Shown here piece by piece: positions 12,765 to 20,793 of a stretch of 22,481 nt of DNA (its first letter is position 1; each line of letters starts with the position of its first letter). Under the pieces are notes generated by a model, which worked only from the letters and a program-made list of their open reading frames with translations, searched no databases and had not been told where the DNA came from. The DNA lies in the NCBI GenBank assembly GCA_046483065.1, contig JAWODW010000095.1:1-22481 (forward strand), written 5' to 3'. Source of the stretch: JAWVYT01 sp046483065 (lineage in GTDB: Bacteria; Gemmatimonadota; Gemmatimonadetes; Longimicrobiales; RSA9). A program made the translations under genes and the position numbers.

Positions 12765-14564
12765 ATGACGCGCAACGCGCTGGCCCGGACCTATCGACCG
12801 CGACGGTTCGCCGAGATGGTCACCCAGGAGCATGTCTCCGACACGCTCCGGTCGGCCGTCGCACGGGACCGGGTGGCCCACGCGTACCTCTTCAGCGGTC
12901 CACGCGGCGTGGGGAAAACTACGGCGGCCCGGGTCCTGGCCATGGCGCTCAACTGTCCGAACCGCAACGAGAGCGGCGAGCCGTGCGGCACGTGCGAGTC
13001 GTGCGAGCGGATCTGGAGCGGGAAGACGTCGCTGGACGTGGTGGAGATCGACGCGGCGTCGAACCGGGGCGTGGACGATGCCCGGGACCTCCGGGAGCGG
13101 GCCATGTACGCGCCCACGGAGGAGGGCCGCTTCAAGGTCTACATCGTGGACGAGGCCCACATGCTGACCAAGGAGGCGTGGAACACCCTCCTGAAGATCC
13201 TGGAGGAGCCGCCACCGCGGGTCATCTTCGTCTTCGCTACCACGGAGCCCCAGAAGATCCAGCAGACCGCACCGCCGATCCTGAGCCGTACGCAGCGGTT
13301 CGACTTCCGGCGCCTGAGCGTGCCCGCCATCACCGAGCGGCTCCGGCAGGTGCTCGAGGGTGAAGAGGTGGAGACCGACGAGCAGGCGCTCCTGCTCCTG
13401 GCCCGTCGAGCCGAGGGCGGGATGCGAGACGCGCTCTCGCTCCTCGACCAGGCCCTCTCCTTCGCCGAAGGACGGCTGACCGCCGAGGACATCCAGCGGA
13501 TCCTCGGGCTCGTGGCCGACGAGGTCTACCTCGATCTCTTCGCCATCATCGCCGAGGGGCGCGTGGCCGACGTGTTCCGGTTCGTCCAGGAGGTGGTCGA
13601 GGGGGGCTACGACCTCAGTGAGTTCTACCGCGGGCTCGCCGACGCGCTCAGGACGCTCCTCATCGTACGGTTCGACGGCCCGGACGCTGCCGAGTTGCGC
13701 GACGATCTCCGGCCGCTCTGGGAGGAGCGGGCCCAGGCCTTCTCCACCGGCGACCTGCTGCGCATGCTGGGCCAGACGGCGGAGCTCGACGCCGACGGCC
13801 GCTTCCGGAAGAGCACCAACCCACGGATCCTCCTGGAAGCGCTCCTGCTCCGGTTCGCACACCTGCCGCGGACCGTGGAGCTCGAGGCGCTGATCAAGGC
13901 GGCCGGGGGGGGCGACGACGTGACCCCGGAGGCACGCCCGGAGCTCACCACCGTGGAGCGGCCGCCGGCCCCGGCGGAGACCGCCGGGACGGCCCCGGCG
14001 CCCGCCGCGGCCACCCCGCCGCCGGAATCGCCGGAGCCGCCGGAGTCGCCGGAGTCACCGGAGTCACCGGAATCGCCGGGTACGTCGGAGTCGAACGAGC
14101 CGCCGGCCGCCGAGTCGTCACGCTCTTCGGGGTCTCTGCGCCCGTCCGGCGGGTCGGGGAGCGCGCCGGGCACGGCCACAGCGGCCGCCACCATGACGGC
14201 GGAGCAGGCGCTCCGTGACGTGGCCGGGGGCAACGCCGGGCTGCCGTCGGGACTGGGTCTCTTCCTCCGGACGTCGACCGTGACGGAGCTGGAGGGCGGT
14301 CGGGTGGTGGTGCAGATGCCGGACGGGCCGGGGCTGGAGATCCTGGAGACGAAGCCCCGGGCCATGCGGTCGCTGGAGTCGGCGCTGTCGGAGCGGATGG
14401 GCCGCGAGGTGGAGCTGGAGGTCCGGTCGGCGAACGGGGAGGAGTCGACGCCGAAGCGGCTGACGCCCGAGCAGGTCCGGGATGACGAGGTCAAGCGCCT
14501 CTCGGAGGAGGAACCGGCGGTGGACCGAGCGGTACAAGAATGGGACCTTGAGATGCTCGACTGA
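12765..14564 (+). CDS. dnaX: DNA polymerase III subunit gamma/tau
   Basis: Clamp-loader ATPase, about 599 residues from the ATG at 12765, which gives the standard start ALARTYRPRRFAEMVTQEHV. Motifs are Walker A GPRGVGKT (45-52), zinc cysteines C64, C74, C77 and C80, Walker B VYIVDEAH (125-132) and sensor/arginine finger ILSRTQRFDF (the usual SRC reads SRT, with the Arg kept). Domain III ends near RFAHLPRTVELEALI. An 8-G run (13905-13912) lies directly after it, where a shift to the +1 frame meets TGA at 13921 and would yield a gamma-like product of about 386 residues. A Pro/Glu/Ser linker (420-437 repeated) precedes a tau-like C-terminal domain. An upstream in-frame ATG at 12711 would add 18 atypical residues. 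Confidence 0.95.
   Translation: MTRNALARTYRPRRFAEMVTQEHVSDTLRSAVARDRVAHAYLFSGPRGVGKTTAARVLAMALNCPNRNESGEPCGTCESCERIWSGKTSLDVVEIDAASNRGVDDARDLRERAMYAPTEEGRFKVYIVDEAHMLTKEAWNTLLKILEEPPPRVIFVFATTEPQKIQQTAPPILSRTQRFDFRRLSVPAITERLRQVLEGEEVETDEQALLLLARRAEGGMRDALSLLDQALSFAEGRLTAEDIQRILGLVADEVYLDLFAIIAEGRVADVFRFVQEVVEGGYDLSEFYRGLADALRTLLIVRFDGPDAAELRDDLRPLWEERAQAFSTGDLLRMLGQTAELDADGRFRKSTNPRILLEALLLRFAHLPRTVELEALIKAAGGGDDVTPEARPELTTVERPPAPAETAGTAPAPAAATPPPESPEPPESPESPESPESPGTSESNEPPAAESSRSSGSLRPSGGSGSAPGTATAAATMTAEQALRDVAGGNAGLPSGLGLFLRTSTVTELEGGRVVVQMPDGPGLEILETKPRAMRSLESALSERMGREVELEVRSANGEESTPKRLTPEQVRDDEVKRLSEEEPAVDRAVQEWDLEMLD
14022..14075 (+). repeat. 9-bp tandem repeat encoding Pro-Glu-Ser
   Basis: Six units of the pattern CCGGARTCN encode PES-PEP-PES-PES-PES-PES in the dnaX linker (residues 420-437). 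Units differ mostly at third positions, so copy number may vary between strains. Confidence 0.85.
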
Positions 14565-14588
14565 GGAATCAACTTTTCCCGGGATTCG

Positions 14589-14912
14589 ATGACGAACTTC
14601 CAGCAGCTATTGCAGATGGGCCAGAAGATGCAGGCCCGCATGTCGGAGCTCCAGAGCGAGCTCGACAACCAGACGGTGGAGTCCACGAGCGGCGGCGGGA
14701 TGGTGAAGGTGACCGCCGACGGCCAGGGCCGCGTTCGTGAGCTCAAGATCGACCCGACGGTGGTCGACCCCGATGACGTGGAGATGCTCGAGGACCTCGT
14801 CCTCGCCGCCATCTCCGACGCCCAACAGCGGGCCCGGAAGGTGTACGAGGAGGAGATGAAGAAGGCCACCGGCGGGTTGAACCTGCCGTTCCAGCTCCCG
14901 GGTATGCCCTGA
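14589..14912 (+). CDS. ybaB: YbaB/EbfC nucleoid-associated protein
   Basis: A 107-residue DNA-binding protein of the YbaB/EbfC family, which forms dimers that bind DNA like tweezers. It begins with the typical TNFQQLLQMGQKMQARMSELQSEL helix. The conserved strand region follows (GGGMVKVTADGQGRVRELKIDP), and then LEDLVLAAISDAQQRARKVYEEEM. It lies between dnaX and recR, the classic order in many bacteria, 24 nt after dnaX and 6 nt before recR. No strong Shine-Dalgarno is visible, which fits translational coupling from dnaX. Confidence 0.95.
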   Translation: MTNFQQLLQMGQKMQARMSELQSELDNQTVESTSGGGMVKVTADGQGRVRELKIDPTVVDPDDVEMLEDLVLAAISDAQQRARKVYEEEMKKATGGLNLPFQLPGMP

Positions 14913-14918
14913 CGCCGG

Positions 14919-15518
14919 ATGGGGGTGATCGAGGACCTGACCACCGAGCTGGCCCGCCTGCCGGGGATCGGTCGGAAGACTGCGCTCCGCCTGACCTATT
15001 TCATCCTGAAGCGGACGCCGGAAGAGAGTCGAAGGTTGGCGCGAGCCATCGAGTCGGTGGCGGAGCGCGTGCGCGAATGCTCTCGATGCGGTAACCTGAC
15101 GGAGGCGGACCCGTGCGAGCTGTGCGAGGATCGCCGGCGCGACCCGTCGGTGATTTGCGTGGTGGAGGAGGCGGCGGACATCGGCGCCATCGAGCGCACG
15201 GGCGAGTTCCGGGGACGGTACCATGTCCTCGGCGGGCACCTCTCGCCACTGGACGGCGTGGGCCCGGAAGAGCTGAACATAGACCGGCTGATCCAGCGGT
15301 TGGGAGACGCGGACGAGGATACACCGGTCGAGGAGTTGATCATTGCCACCAACCCGAGCGTGGAAGGCGAGGCTACAGCCCTGTATCTTCAGAAGCTGGC
15401 CCGCCCGCTGGGGATCCGCGTGACACGTCTGGCGCGCGGCCTGCCGGTCGGGGGCGACCTGGAGTACGCGGACGGCGTGACCATCGCCGAGGCACTGTCG
15501 GGACGACGGGAGCTGTAA
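14919..15518 (+). CDS. recR: Recombination mediator protein RecR
   Basis: RecR acts with RecO and RecF to load RecA onto gapped DNA. The 199-residue protein has a helix-hairpin-helix start (LARLPGIGRKTALRLTYFIL), a zinc finger with C54, C57, C66 and C69 (CSRCGNLTEADPCELC), a Toprim domain (VICVVEEAADIGAIERTGEF, HVLGGHLSPLDGVGPEELNI, ATNPSVEGEATALYL) and the C-terminal RLARGLPVGGDLEYADGVTIAEAL Walker-like motif. All are complete. The ATG at 14919 is taken; GTG at 14925 is an alternative two codons later. Confidence 0.96.
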   Translation: MGVIEDLTTELARLPGIGRKTALRLTYFILKRTPEESRRLARAIESVAERVRECSRCGNLTEADPCELCEDRRRDPSVICVVEEAADIGAIERTGEFRGRYHVLGGHLSPLDGVGPEELNIDRLIQRLGDADEDTPVEELIIATNPSVEGEATALYLQKLARPLGIRVTRLARGLPVGGDLEYADGVTIAEALSGRREL

Positions 15519-15522
15519 CGGT

Positions 15523-15834
15523 ATGAAGTCGAACAAGATCCTGCGCATCATCGGTATCGGCCTTCTGACGGCGCTGGCGGCCTCGGCACTGGGCGTCATC
15601 TTCGTACGGGACCAGATGTCCCGACACCGTCGTGACCTGTTCAGCAGCCGACCGCTGCGCCGGCTGGCCGCGTTGGGCTACATCGCCGGCGGAGAGCCGT
15701 CCGTCGACGCCGTGCGCCTGCTCCGGGACTACATCGCATGGGAACAGCAGCCGCTGATCCGCCGGCAGGCGATCCAGGTGCTGAACAAGATGGAGCAGAA
15801 CCTGGAGACCACGGCGGCCGGGGCCACTGGATGA
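15523..15834 (+). CDS. Small membrane-anchored hypothetical protein
   Basis: 103 residues. Residues 8-28 (RIIGIGLLTALAASALGVIFV) form one membrane anchor with basic flanks, followed by a mostly helical soluble part. LRRLAALGYIAGGEPSVDAVRLLRDYIAWEQ and PLIRRQAIQVLNKME look like one or two HEAT-type helix pairs; this is only suggestive. It starts 4 nt after the recR stop and overlaps the roadblock gene by ATGA, so it is tied to that unit and might anchor the roadblock/MglA partners at the membrane. No known family recognised. Confidence 0.75.
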   Translation: MKSNKILRIIGIGLLTALAASALGVIFVRDQMSRHRRDLFSSRPLRRLAALGYIAGGEPSVDAVRLLRDYIAWEQQPLIRRQAIQVLNKMEQNLETTAAGATG

Positions 15835-16319
15835 GCCCGGACCCCATGGCCTCCCTCGGGCCGGAGGACCTGGAGCAGGTCAACCACCTCCTCCACTCGT
15901 TCGTGGCCGAAGCGGGCGCCCGCTGCGCCCTCCTCCTGGACCGCAACGGTCGACCGTTGACCGCGTTCGGCGAGACGGGCGACCTGGACGAGACCAGCTT
16001 CGCCTCTCTCGCCGCCGCAGATTTCGATGCCAGCGACCAGCTCGCAGGGCTCCTCGGCGAGCAGGAGTTCACGTCGCTCTACCACCAGGGCGTGAACGGC
16101 TCCATGTATCTCTCGGAGATCGCCGGCGTCGCCATTCTGGCCGCCGTCTTCGACCGTCGCACCACGCTGGGCATGGTCCGGCTCAAGACCCGTGAAGTGG
16201 TCCCGCAGCTGGTGGACCTCCTGACGGAGCTCGGGGCCCGGGAGGGTGAGGAGGGCCGTCTCGACGCGAACTTCGCGGACGACGCGGTGAGCGAGATCGA
16301 CCGGCTATTCGCGGGCTGA
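15831..16319 (+). CDS. Roadblock/LC7-domain protein (MglB-like)
   Basis: A 162-residue protein with a roadblock/LC7 domain: an N-terminal helix (DLEQVNHLLHSFVAEAGARCALLLDRNGRPLTAFGE), then a central loop and strands GSMYLSEIAGVAILAAVFD and TTLGMVRLKTREVVPQLVDLL. This is the fold of MglB, the GTPase-activating partner of MglA. A C-terminal extension of about 25 residues (EGRLDANFADDAVSEIDRLFAG) might be an MglA-contacting tail, since such tails modulate nucleotide exchange in some MglB proteins. ATGA overlap with the gene upstream; mglA follows 13 nt later. Confidence 0.85.
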   Translation: MSPDPMASLGPEDLEQVNHLLHSFVAEAGARCALLLDRNGRPLTAFGETGDLDETSFASLAAADFDASDQLAGLLGEQEFTSLYHQGVNGSMYLSEIAGVAILAAVFDRRTTLGMVRLKTREVVPQLVDLLTELGAREGEEGRLDANFADDAVSEIDRLFAG

Positions 16320-16332
16320 GGAGAGAGATCGC

Positions 16333-16911
16333 ATGTCGATGATCAATTATGCGAGCCGGGAGATCAACTGCAAGATCGTATACTACGGCCCCGGTCTCTG
16401 CGGCAAGACCACCAACCTGGAATACGTCTACAACAAGGTGAATCCGGAGACCCGGGGGAAGATGATCTCCCTGGCCACGGAGAACGAGCGGACGCTCTTC
16501 TTCGATTTCCTCCCCGTGGATCTGGGCAACATCCGGGGGTTCAAGACCCGGTTCCACCTCTACACGGTACCCGGGCAGGTCTATTACAACGCGAGTCGGC
16601 GGCTGATCCTGAAGGGTGTGGACGGGGTGGTGTTCGTGGCCGACAGCCAGGCGGAGCGGATGGACGCGAACCTGGCCTCCATGCAGAACCTGTACGAGAA
16701 CCTGGCCGAGTACGGCTACGACCCGCGTCAGCTGCCCATGGTGCTCCAGTACAACAAGCGTGACCTGCCATCGCGGGTCCCGGTGGACGAGCTGAGCTCG
16801 CAGCTGAACCCTGGCGGCCTGGAGGAGTACGAGAGCGTCGCCATCGAGGGCGAGGGTGTCTTCGACACGCTGCGGGCGGTGAGCAAACAGGTCATTAAGG
16901 CGCTGAGCTGA
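16333..16911 (+). CDS. mglA: MglA-type small Ras-like GTPase
   Basis: 192 residues, the length of Myxococcus MglA. The P-loop is GPGLCGKT (19-26). The switch II region reads TVPGQ (78-82) instead of the Ras DTAGQ, which is diagnostic for the MglA family, and the specificity motif is NKRD (141-144). LFFDFLPVDLGNIRGFKTRFHLY and RRLILKGVDGVVFVADSQ are also family-typical. MglA sets front-rear polarity for motility or envelope machinery; here no motility gene is nearby. GAGGAGAGAGATC precedes the ATG. It is paired with the roadblock gene just upstream. Confidence 0.95.
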   Translation: MSMINYASREINCKIVYYGPGLCGKTTNLEYVYNKVNPETRGKMISLATENERTLFFDFLPVDLGNIRGFKTRFHLYTVPGQVYYNASRRLILKGVDGVVFVADSQAERMDANLASMQNLYENLAEYGYDPRQLPMVLQYNKRDLPSRVPVDELSSQLNPGGLEEYESVAIEGEGVFDTLRAVSKQVIKALS

Positions 16912-16918
16912 CCCGGCG

Positions 16919-17569
16919 ATGCCACTCCTGGAGCGGCGGGCCATTCCGAACGTGATCACTCTGGCGCGCGTGGCCATGGCCCCCGCCGTCTTCTTCCTGG
17001 CCATCAGCGACGGTCTCACCCCGAAGCTGCTGGCGTTCCTCCTCTTCGCGGTGGCCGCCGTCTCCGACCTCTGGGACGGCCACCTCGCCCGCAAGCACGG
17101 CTGGATCTCGGACTTCGGGAAGCTCATGGATCCGCTGGCCGACAAGCTCCTGGTGGTGGCCACGTTCGTCCCCTTCTTCATCATCTCGCACCGGCCGGGC
17201 CCCATCGGTGACCTGCCGTACTGGGGAGAGCTGCCCGTATGGGTGCTGGTGGTGATCTTCGGACGGGAGATCATTGTCACGGCTGTCCGGCAGGTCGCTG
17301 CCCGTCGGGGTCGGGTCATCCCCGCCGGGAAGGCCGGGAAGTACAAGGCGTTCACCCAGAATGTATTCAGCGGGGCGGCCCTCCTCTGGTACGCGCTCCA
17401 GGAAGCGGCTCGTGAGAACAGCTGGGCCGGGTGGTTCTGGGAGGCGTGGCAGGAGTTCCTCCACGGCCCCGTCATCGGGCTCTCGCTCCTGGTGGCGCTG
17501 GTCCTGACGGTCTACAGCATGCTCTTCTACTTCTGGAGCTGGGGTCGCGGCCGGGAGCAGCCCGCATGA
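16919..17569 (+). CDS. pgsA: CDP-diacylglycerol-glycerol-3-phosphate phosphatidyltransferase
   Basis: An integral membrane enzyme making phosphatidylglycerophosphate from CDP-diacylglycerol and glycerol 3-phosphate. Of its 216 residues, the full CDP-alcohol phosphotransferase motif is present: D50, D53-G54, A57-R58, G67, D71 and D75 (DLWDGHLARKHG, then SDFGKLMDPLADKL). Several hydrophobic helices follow. The start LLERRAIPNVITLARVAMAP is typical of PgsA. Its stop overlaps the next start (ATGA). Other CDP-alcohol transferases share the motif, but the PNxIT-x-x-R opening and neighbours (pncC, recR) favour pgsA. Confidence 0.9.
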   Translation: MPLLERRAIPNVITLARVAMAPAVFFLAISDGLTPKLLAFLLFAVAAVSDLWDGHLARKHGWISDFGKLMDPLADKLLVVATFVPFFIISHRPGPIGDLPYWGELPVWVLVVIFGREIIVTAVRQVAARRGRVIPAGKAGKYKAFTQNVFSGAALLWYALQEAARENSWAGWFWEAWQEFLHGPVIGLSLLVALVLTVYSMLFYFWSWGRGREQPA

Positions 17570-18045
17570 CCGATCTCGTGGGGGCGGTGAGCGAGGCACT
17601 GACCCGGCGCGGGCTCAGCCTTGCGGTGGCCGAGAGCTGCACCGGCGGGCTGGTGGCGGCACGCCTCACAGCCCGGCCCGGAGCGTCACGGTTTCTGGAG
17701 GCCGGGCTCGTGACCTACTCCGACGCTGCCAAGGAGTCGCTCCTGGACGTTGCGCCCGAGACGCTCGCCGCCCACGGCGCGGTGTCGGAGGCGGTGGCCC
17801 GGGCCATGATCCAGGGAGTCCGCGTGGGGACCGGTGCCGAGGCCGCGATCGCCATCACGGGGGTGGCCGGGCCCGGCGGGGGTACGGCCGAAAAGCCCGT
17901 CGGTACGGTCTGGATCGGGGTTGCGCTGAACGAGACGGTTCGGGTCCGGCGTTTCCACTTCGAGGGCGATCGGGGCGCCGTACGGGATGCATCGGTGAAT
18001 ACCGCCCTCGAGCTCCTTCACGGAATCCTGGAGGAGACGGCATGA
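17566..18045 (+). CDS. pncC: Nicotinamide-nucleotide amidase (CinA C-terminal domain, PncC type)
   Basis: 159 residues corresponding to the CinA C-terminal domain alone, which deamidates nicotinamide mononucleotide to recycle pyridine nucleotides. Family signatures are SLAVAESCTGGLVAARLT (S24 being the likely nucleophile), GLVTYSDAAKESLLDV, HGAVSEAVARAM, AIAITGVAGPGGGTAEKPVGTVWIG and the final helix. The N-terminal MoaB-like domain of full-length CinA is absent. The ATG overlaps the pgsA stop, the frequent pgsA-cinA linkage, and its own stop overlaps the hydrolase gene. Confidence 0.92.
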   Translation: MTDLVGAVSEALTRRGLSLAVAESCTGGLVAARLTARPGASRFLEAGLVTYSDAAKESLLDVAPETLAAHGAVSEAVARAMIQGVRVGTGAEAAIAITGVAGPGGGTAEKPVGTVWIGVALNETVRVRRFHFEGDRGAVRDASVNTALELLHGILEETA

Positions 18046-18899
18046 GCACGACCCACCCACCGGGGCAGTCGCACCATTTCCAGGGGGCCGACCAGACCCG
18101 GCTCCACTACCGAGCGTGGCCCGCGGACTCGCCACGGGCGGCGCTCCTGGTGATCCACGGGCTCTTCGAGCACAGCGGCAGGTACGGGGAGCTGGCCGCG
18201 GCGCTGGCCGACGCCGGCGTCGCGACCTACGGCCTGGACCTCCGGGGCCACGGCGTGTCCCAGGGCCGGCGAGGCCACGTCCAACGGTTCGAGCAGTTCC
18301 TGGAGGACGTGGACAGGTTCCACCACGAGGTGATGGAACAGGTGGGAGGTGGGATCCCCCGGTTCCTCCTGGCCCACTCCATGGGCGGCCTCATCGGGAT
18401 CCGGTACCTGGAGGCCCGGGAGCCGGCGCTGGCGGGGGCCATCTTCACCTCGCCGTGGCTGGGGCTCGCACAGGACATCCCGGGGTGGCAGCGCCTCCTG
18501 GCGAGAGGACTGAGCCGGGTGCTGCCCATCGCCCCGTACCCGTCCGGGATCGACGCCGACCAGCTTTCCCACGACCCGGAGCGCGTGGCCAACTACAGGG
18601 ATGACCCGCTCATCTTTTCCAGCCTGACGATCCGTCTCGGGACGGAGGTGGAGGACGCGTTCGATGAGGCGTTCCGCGAGCGGGACCGCATCCGGCACGA
18701 CCTGCCGCGCCTCTTCCTGGTGGCCGGCGCCGACAGCGTGGTGGACAGTGACCGGAGCGTGGAGCTCGCCCGGTCGCTCACGGGGGATGATGTGACGCTT
18801 CAGCTCCTGGACGGGTACTATCACGAAGTCCTGCAGGAAGTGGATCGGAGCGCCGTGATGGCGGAGATCCGGGAGTGGATCGAGGCCCGCCTGCCCTGA
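18042..18899 (+). CDS. Alpha/beta hydrolase, monoacylglycerol lipase-like
   Basis: A 285-residue serine hydrolase of the Hydrolase_4 (monoacylglycerol lipase/lysophospholipase) family. It contains VIHGLFEHSGRYGELAAAL (oxyanion region), YGLDLRGHGVSQGRRGHV, the nucleophile elbow AHSMGG with S113, D231 in VAGADSVVD and H261 in GYYHEVLQE, so the triad is complete. Probably hydrolyses monoacylglycerols or lysolipids; the exact substrate cannot be read. No signal peptide. ATGA overlap with pncC places it last in the pgsA-pncC run, a lipid-related neighbourhood. Confidence 0.9.
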   Translation: MSTTHPPGQSHHFQGADQTRLHYRAWPADSPRAALLVIHGLFEHSGRYGELAAALADAGVATYGLDLRGHGVSQGRRGHVQRFEQFLEDVDRFHHEVMEQVGGGIPRFLLAHSMGGLIGIRYLEAREPALAGAIFTSPWLGLAQDIPGWQRLLARGLSRVLPIAPYPSGIDADQLSHDPERVANYRDDPLIFSSLTIRLGTEVEDAFDEAFRERDRIRHDLPRLFLVAGADSVVDSDRSVELARSLTGDDVTLQLLDGYYHEVLQEVDRSAVMAEIREWIEARLP

Positions 18900-18900
18900 C

Positions 18901-18917
18901 CCTGCCGAACCGGCAGG
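18901..18917 (+). terminator. Hairpin at the end of the pgsA-pncC-hydrolase unit
   Basis: CCTGCCG (18901-18907) pairs perfectly with CGGCAGG (18911-18917) around a 3-nt loop, directly after the hydrolase stop. There is no U-tract, so it may be a Rho-dependent or weak terminator separating this run from grpE. Confidence 0.45.
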
Positions 18918-18987
18918 ATCGCCCGGCACCACGATTGCACACATTACCACCGGATACGGACCGATCTGGCCCTCTACACGGAGAACG

Positions 18988-19626
18988 ATGACGGAACGGG
19001 AGAACGATACGGTACAGGAGGAAGTCGACCTGGACGCGGCCGGCGACGCAGCGGGCCGGGATGCTCGAGACGTCACGGACGCGGTCGACGCACAGGTGTC
19101 GGCGGAGTCCGACGACCTCACGACCGGCGACCCGGAGTCCGGTGATCCGGAGAGCGCACCGGCGAGCGAGGTCGAGGAGCTCCGGGAGGAGTTGGAGTTG
19201 CTGAATGACCGGCACCTGCGGCTGGCGGCGGAGTTCGACAACTACCGGAAACGGAACCAGCGTGACCGGGAGGCGCTGGCGAGTCGCCTCCAGGCGGACC
19301 TGGTGGGCTCGCTCCTGGATGTGCTGGACGACCTCCAGCGGGTGGCCGAGGGTGGGGAGGAAGTGGATGCCGAGGCGGTGCTGGAGGGTGTCCGCTTGGT
19401 GGAGAAGAAGTTTGTGACGGTGCTGGAAGGGGCGGGGTTGACGCCCGTGGATGCGGAGGGTGAGCGGTTCGACCCGGAGCTCATGGAGGCGCTGGGCACG
19501 GTCCCCACCGACGACCCGGAGAAGGACGGCCACGTGGCGGACGTATTCCAGCGCGGCTACCGCCTGCGGGATATGCTCCTGCGGCCGGCGAGGGTCCGAG
19601 TTTATCAATACGAAGAGACCGAGTAA
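18988..19626 (+). CDS. grpE: Nucleotide exchange factor GrpE
   Basis: GrpE releases ADP from DnaK. The 212-residue protein has a long acidic, Asp/Glu/Ala-rich N-terminus (about 1-65). The dimer helix follows (EVEELREELELLNDRHLRLAAEFDNYRKRNQR), then LVGSLLDVLDDLQRV and the beta domain with FDPELMEALGTVPTDDPEKDG and VFQRGYRLRDMLLRPARVRVYQ, where the family motif is GYxLxxxxLRPAxVxV. CGGAGAACG precedes the ATG. No CIRCE element and no hrcA are seen upstream. dnaK is not in the window. Confidence 0.95.
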   Translation: MTERENDTVQEEVDLDAAGDAAGRDARDVTDAVDAQVSAESDDLTTGDPESGDPESAPASEVEELREELELLNDRHLRLAAEFDNYRKRNQRDREALASRLQADLVGSLLDVLDDLQRVAEGGEEVDAEAVLEGVRLVEKKFVTVLEGAGLTPVDAEGERFDPELMEALGTVPTDDPEKDGHVADVFQRGYRLRDMLLRPARVRVYQYEETE

Positions 19627-19632
19627 CCCGAT

Positions 19633-20757
19633 ATGGCGAGGGCAGGCACCAAGGACTACTACCAGATCCTCGGGGTCTCCGAGAAAGCGGACGCGAGCGA
19701 GATCAAGAAGGCGTACCGGAAGCTGGCGAAACAGTACCACCCGGACGCCAACGAGAACGATCCGAAAGCTGCGGAGCGCTTCAAGGAGATCGGGGAGGCC
19801 TACGCCGTCCTCTCGAATCCGGAGAAGCGGAAGCAGTACGACCAGATGCGCCGGATGGGGCCGTTCGCCGGGATGGGTGGCCGGCCTGGTGGTGGCGGGG
19901 CCCGGGCGTCGGGTCAGGGCCCGGGTGGCGTCCGGTTCAACGTAGACGACCTGGGCGACATCGGGGGCCTCGGCGACCTGTTCAGCTCCATCTTCGACTT
20001 CGGCCGCAGGCGCCAGCAGCCCCGCACGGGGCCGGAGCGGGGCGGCAACGTCGAGTACACGGTGGAGATCTCATTCGAGACGGCCGCGCGCGGTGGTACG
20101 ATCAGTATCACTGTGCCCGTCACCGAGGAGTGCGCCACGTGCGGTGGGACGGGCGCGGCGCCCGGGACCCGGACTACGGTCTGCAGCGAGTGTGGTGGGT
20201 CGGGGACGGTTTCCTTCGGGCAGGGCGGCTTCGCCGTCAATCGGCCGTGTCCCGCGTGCTATGGCCGGGGCCAGGTCCCGGCCCAGCCGTGCGCCACGTG
20301 CGGTGGGAGTGGGCAGGTCCGGCAGGATCGACAGATCCGGCTCAAGGTTCCCGCCGGCGTAGAGTCCGGCTCGAAGCTGCGGCTGTCGGGGCAGGGGGAG
20401 CGGGGCCGTGGCGGTGGGCCGCCGGGCGACCTGCTGATCACGTTCCAGGTCAAGCCGCATCGCTTCTTCCGCCGCAAGGGGCTCGATGTCCACTGCACGG
20501 TGCCGGTCAACATCGCCCAGGCGGCCCTGGGGTCGAAGATCCGGGTGCGGACGGTGGACGGGAAGAAGGTCTCGCTCAAGGTGCCGCCGGGGACCCAGTC
20601 GGGGACCAAGTTCCGGGTGCCGGGGCAGGGGATCGAAAAGGGCGGCCAGCGGGGCGACCAGTACGTAGAGGTCAAGATCACCGTCCCCGATGGACTGGAT
20701 CCGGAAGAAGAGAAGTTGATGCGCGAGTTCGCGGAAGCCGCCGATCTCAACTACTGA
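19633..20757 (+). CDS. dnaJ: Chaperone DnaJ (Hsp40)
   Basis: A full-length type I DnaJ of 374 residues, 6 nt after grpE. The J domain begins KDYYQILGVSEKADASEIKKAY and has HPD at 36-38. A Gly/Phe-rich stretch follows (MGPFAGMGGRPGGGG). The zinc domain (about 167-227) contains all four CxxCxGxG repeats (CATCGGTG, CSECGGSG, CPACYGRG, CATCGGSG). The substrate domain has LKVPAGVESGSKLRLSGQGE and HRFFRRKGLDVHCTVPVNIAQAALG. It stimulates DnaK ATPase. The insertion sequence begins only about 8-20 nt beyond its stop; the gene itself is intact. Confidence 0.97.
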   Translation: MARAGTKDYYQILGVSEKADASEIKKAYRKLAKQYHPDANENDPKAAERFKEIGEAYAVLSNPEKRKQYDQMRRMGPFAGMGGRPGGGGARASGQGPGGVRFNVDDLGDIGGLGDLFSSIFDFGRRRQQPRTGPERGGNVEYTVEISFETAARGGTISITVPVTEECATCGGTGAAPGTRTTVCSECGGSGTVSFGQGGFAVNRPCPACYGRGQVPAQPCATCGGSGQVRQDRQIRLKVPAGVESGSKLRLSGQGERGRGGGPPGDLLITFQVKPHRFFRRKGLDVHCTVPVNIAQAALGSKIRVRTVDGKKVSLKVPPGTQSGTKFRVPGQGIEKGGQRGDQYVEVKITVPDGLDPEEEKLMREFAEAADLNY

Positions 20758-20765
20758 GATGCTAT

Positions 20766-20773
20766 GAAGGCCC
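20766..20773 (+). repeat. Left copy of the 8-bp boundary string
   Basis: GAAGGCCC, matching 22312-22319 exactly. Here the G is the last base of an ATG (20764-20766) and the next codons would be AAG GCC, the same reading as at the right copy. Likely shared by target and element. Confidence 0.55.
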
Positions 20774-20793
20774 CTTGCGGTGAAACAGAGACG

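Noticed and set aside
12576..13862. 428-codon minus-strand frame over ffs and dnaX (and a 439-codon one over 13625-14944)
   Set aside because: Antisense shadows of dnaX, ybaB and recR with biased composition. The + strand genes have complete family motifs.
18900..18987. CIRCE or sigma32-type heat-shock promoter before grpE
   Set aside because: No TTAGCACTC / GAGTGCTAA repeat and no CTTGAA...CCCCAT pair is present in the 88-nt gap.
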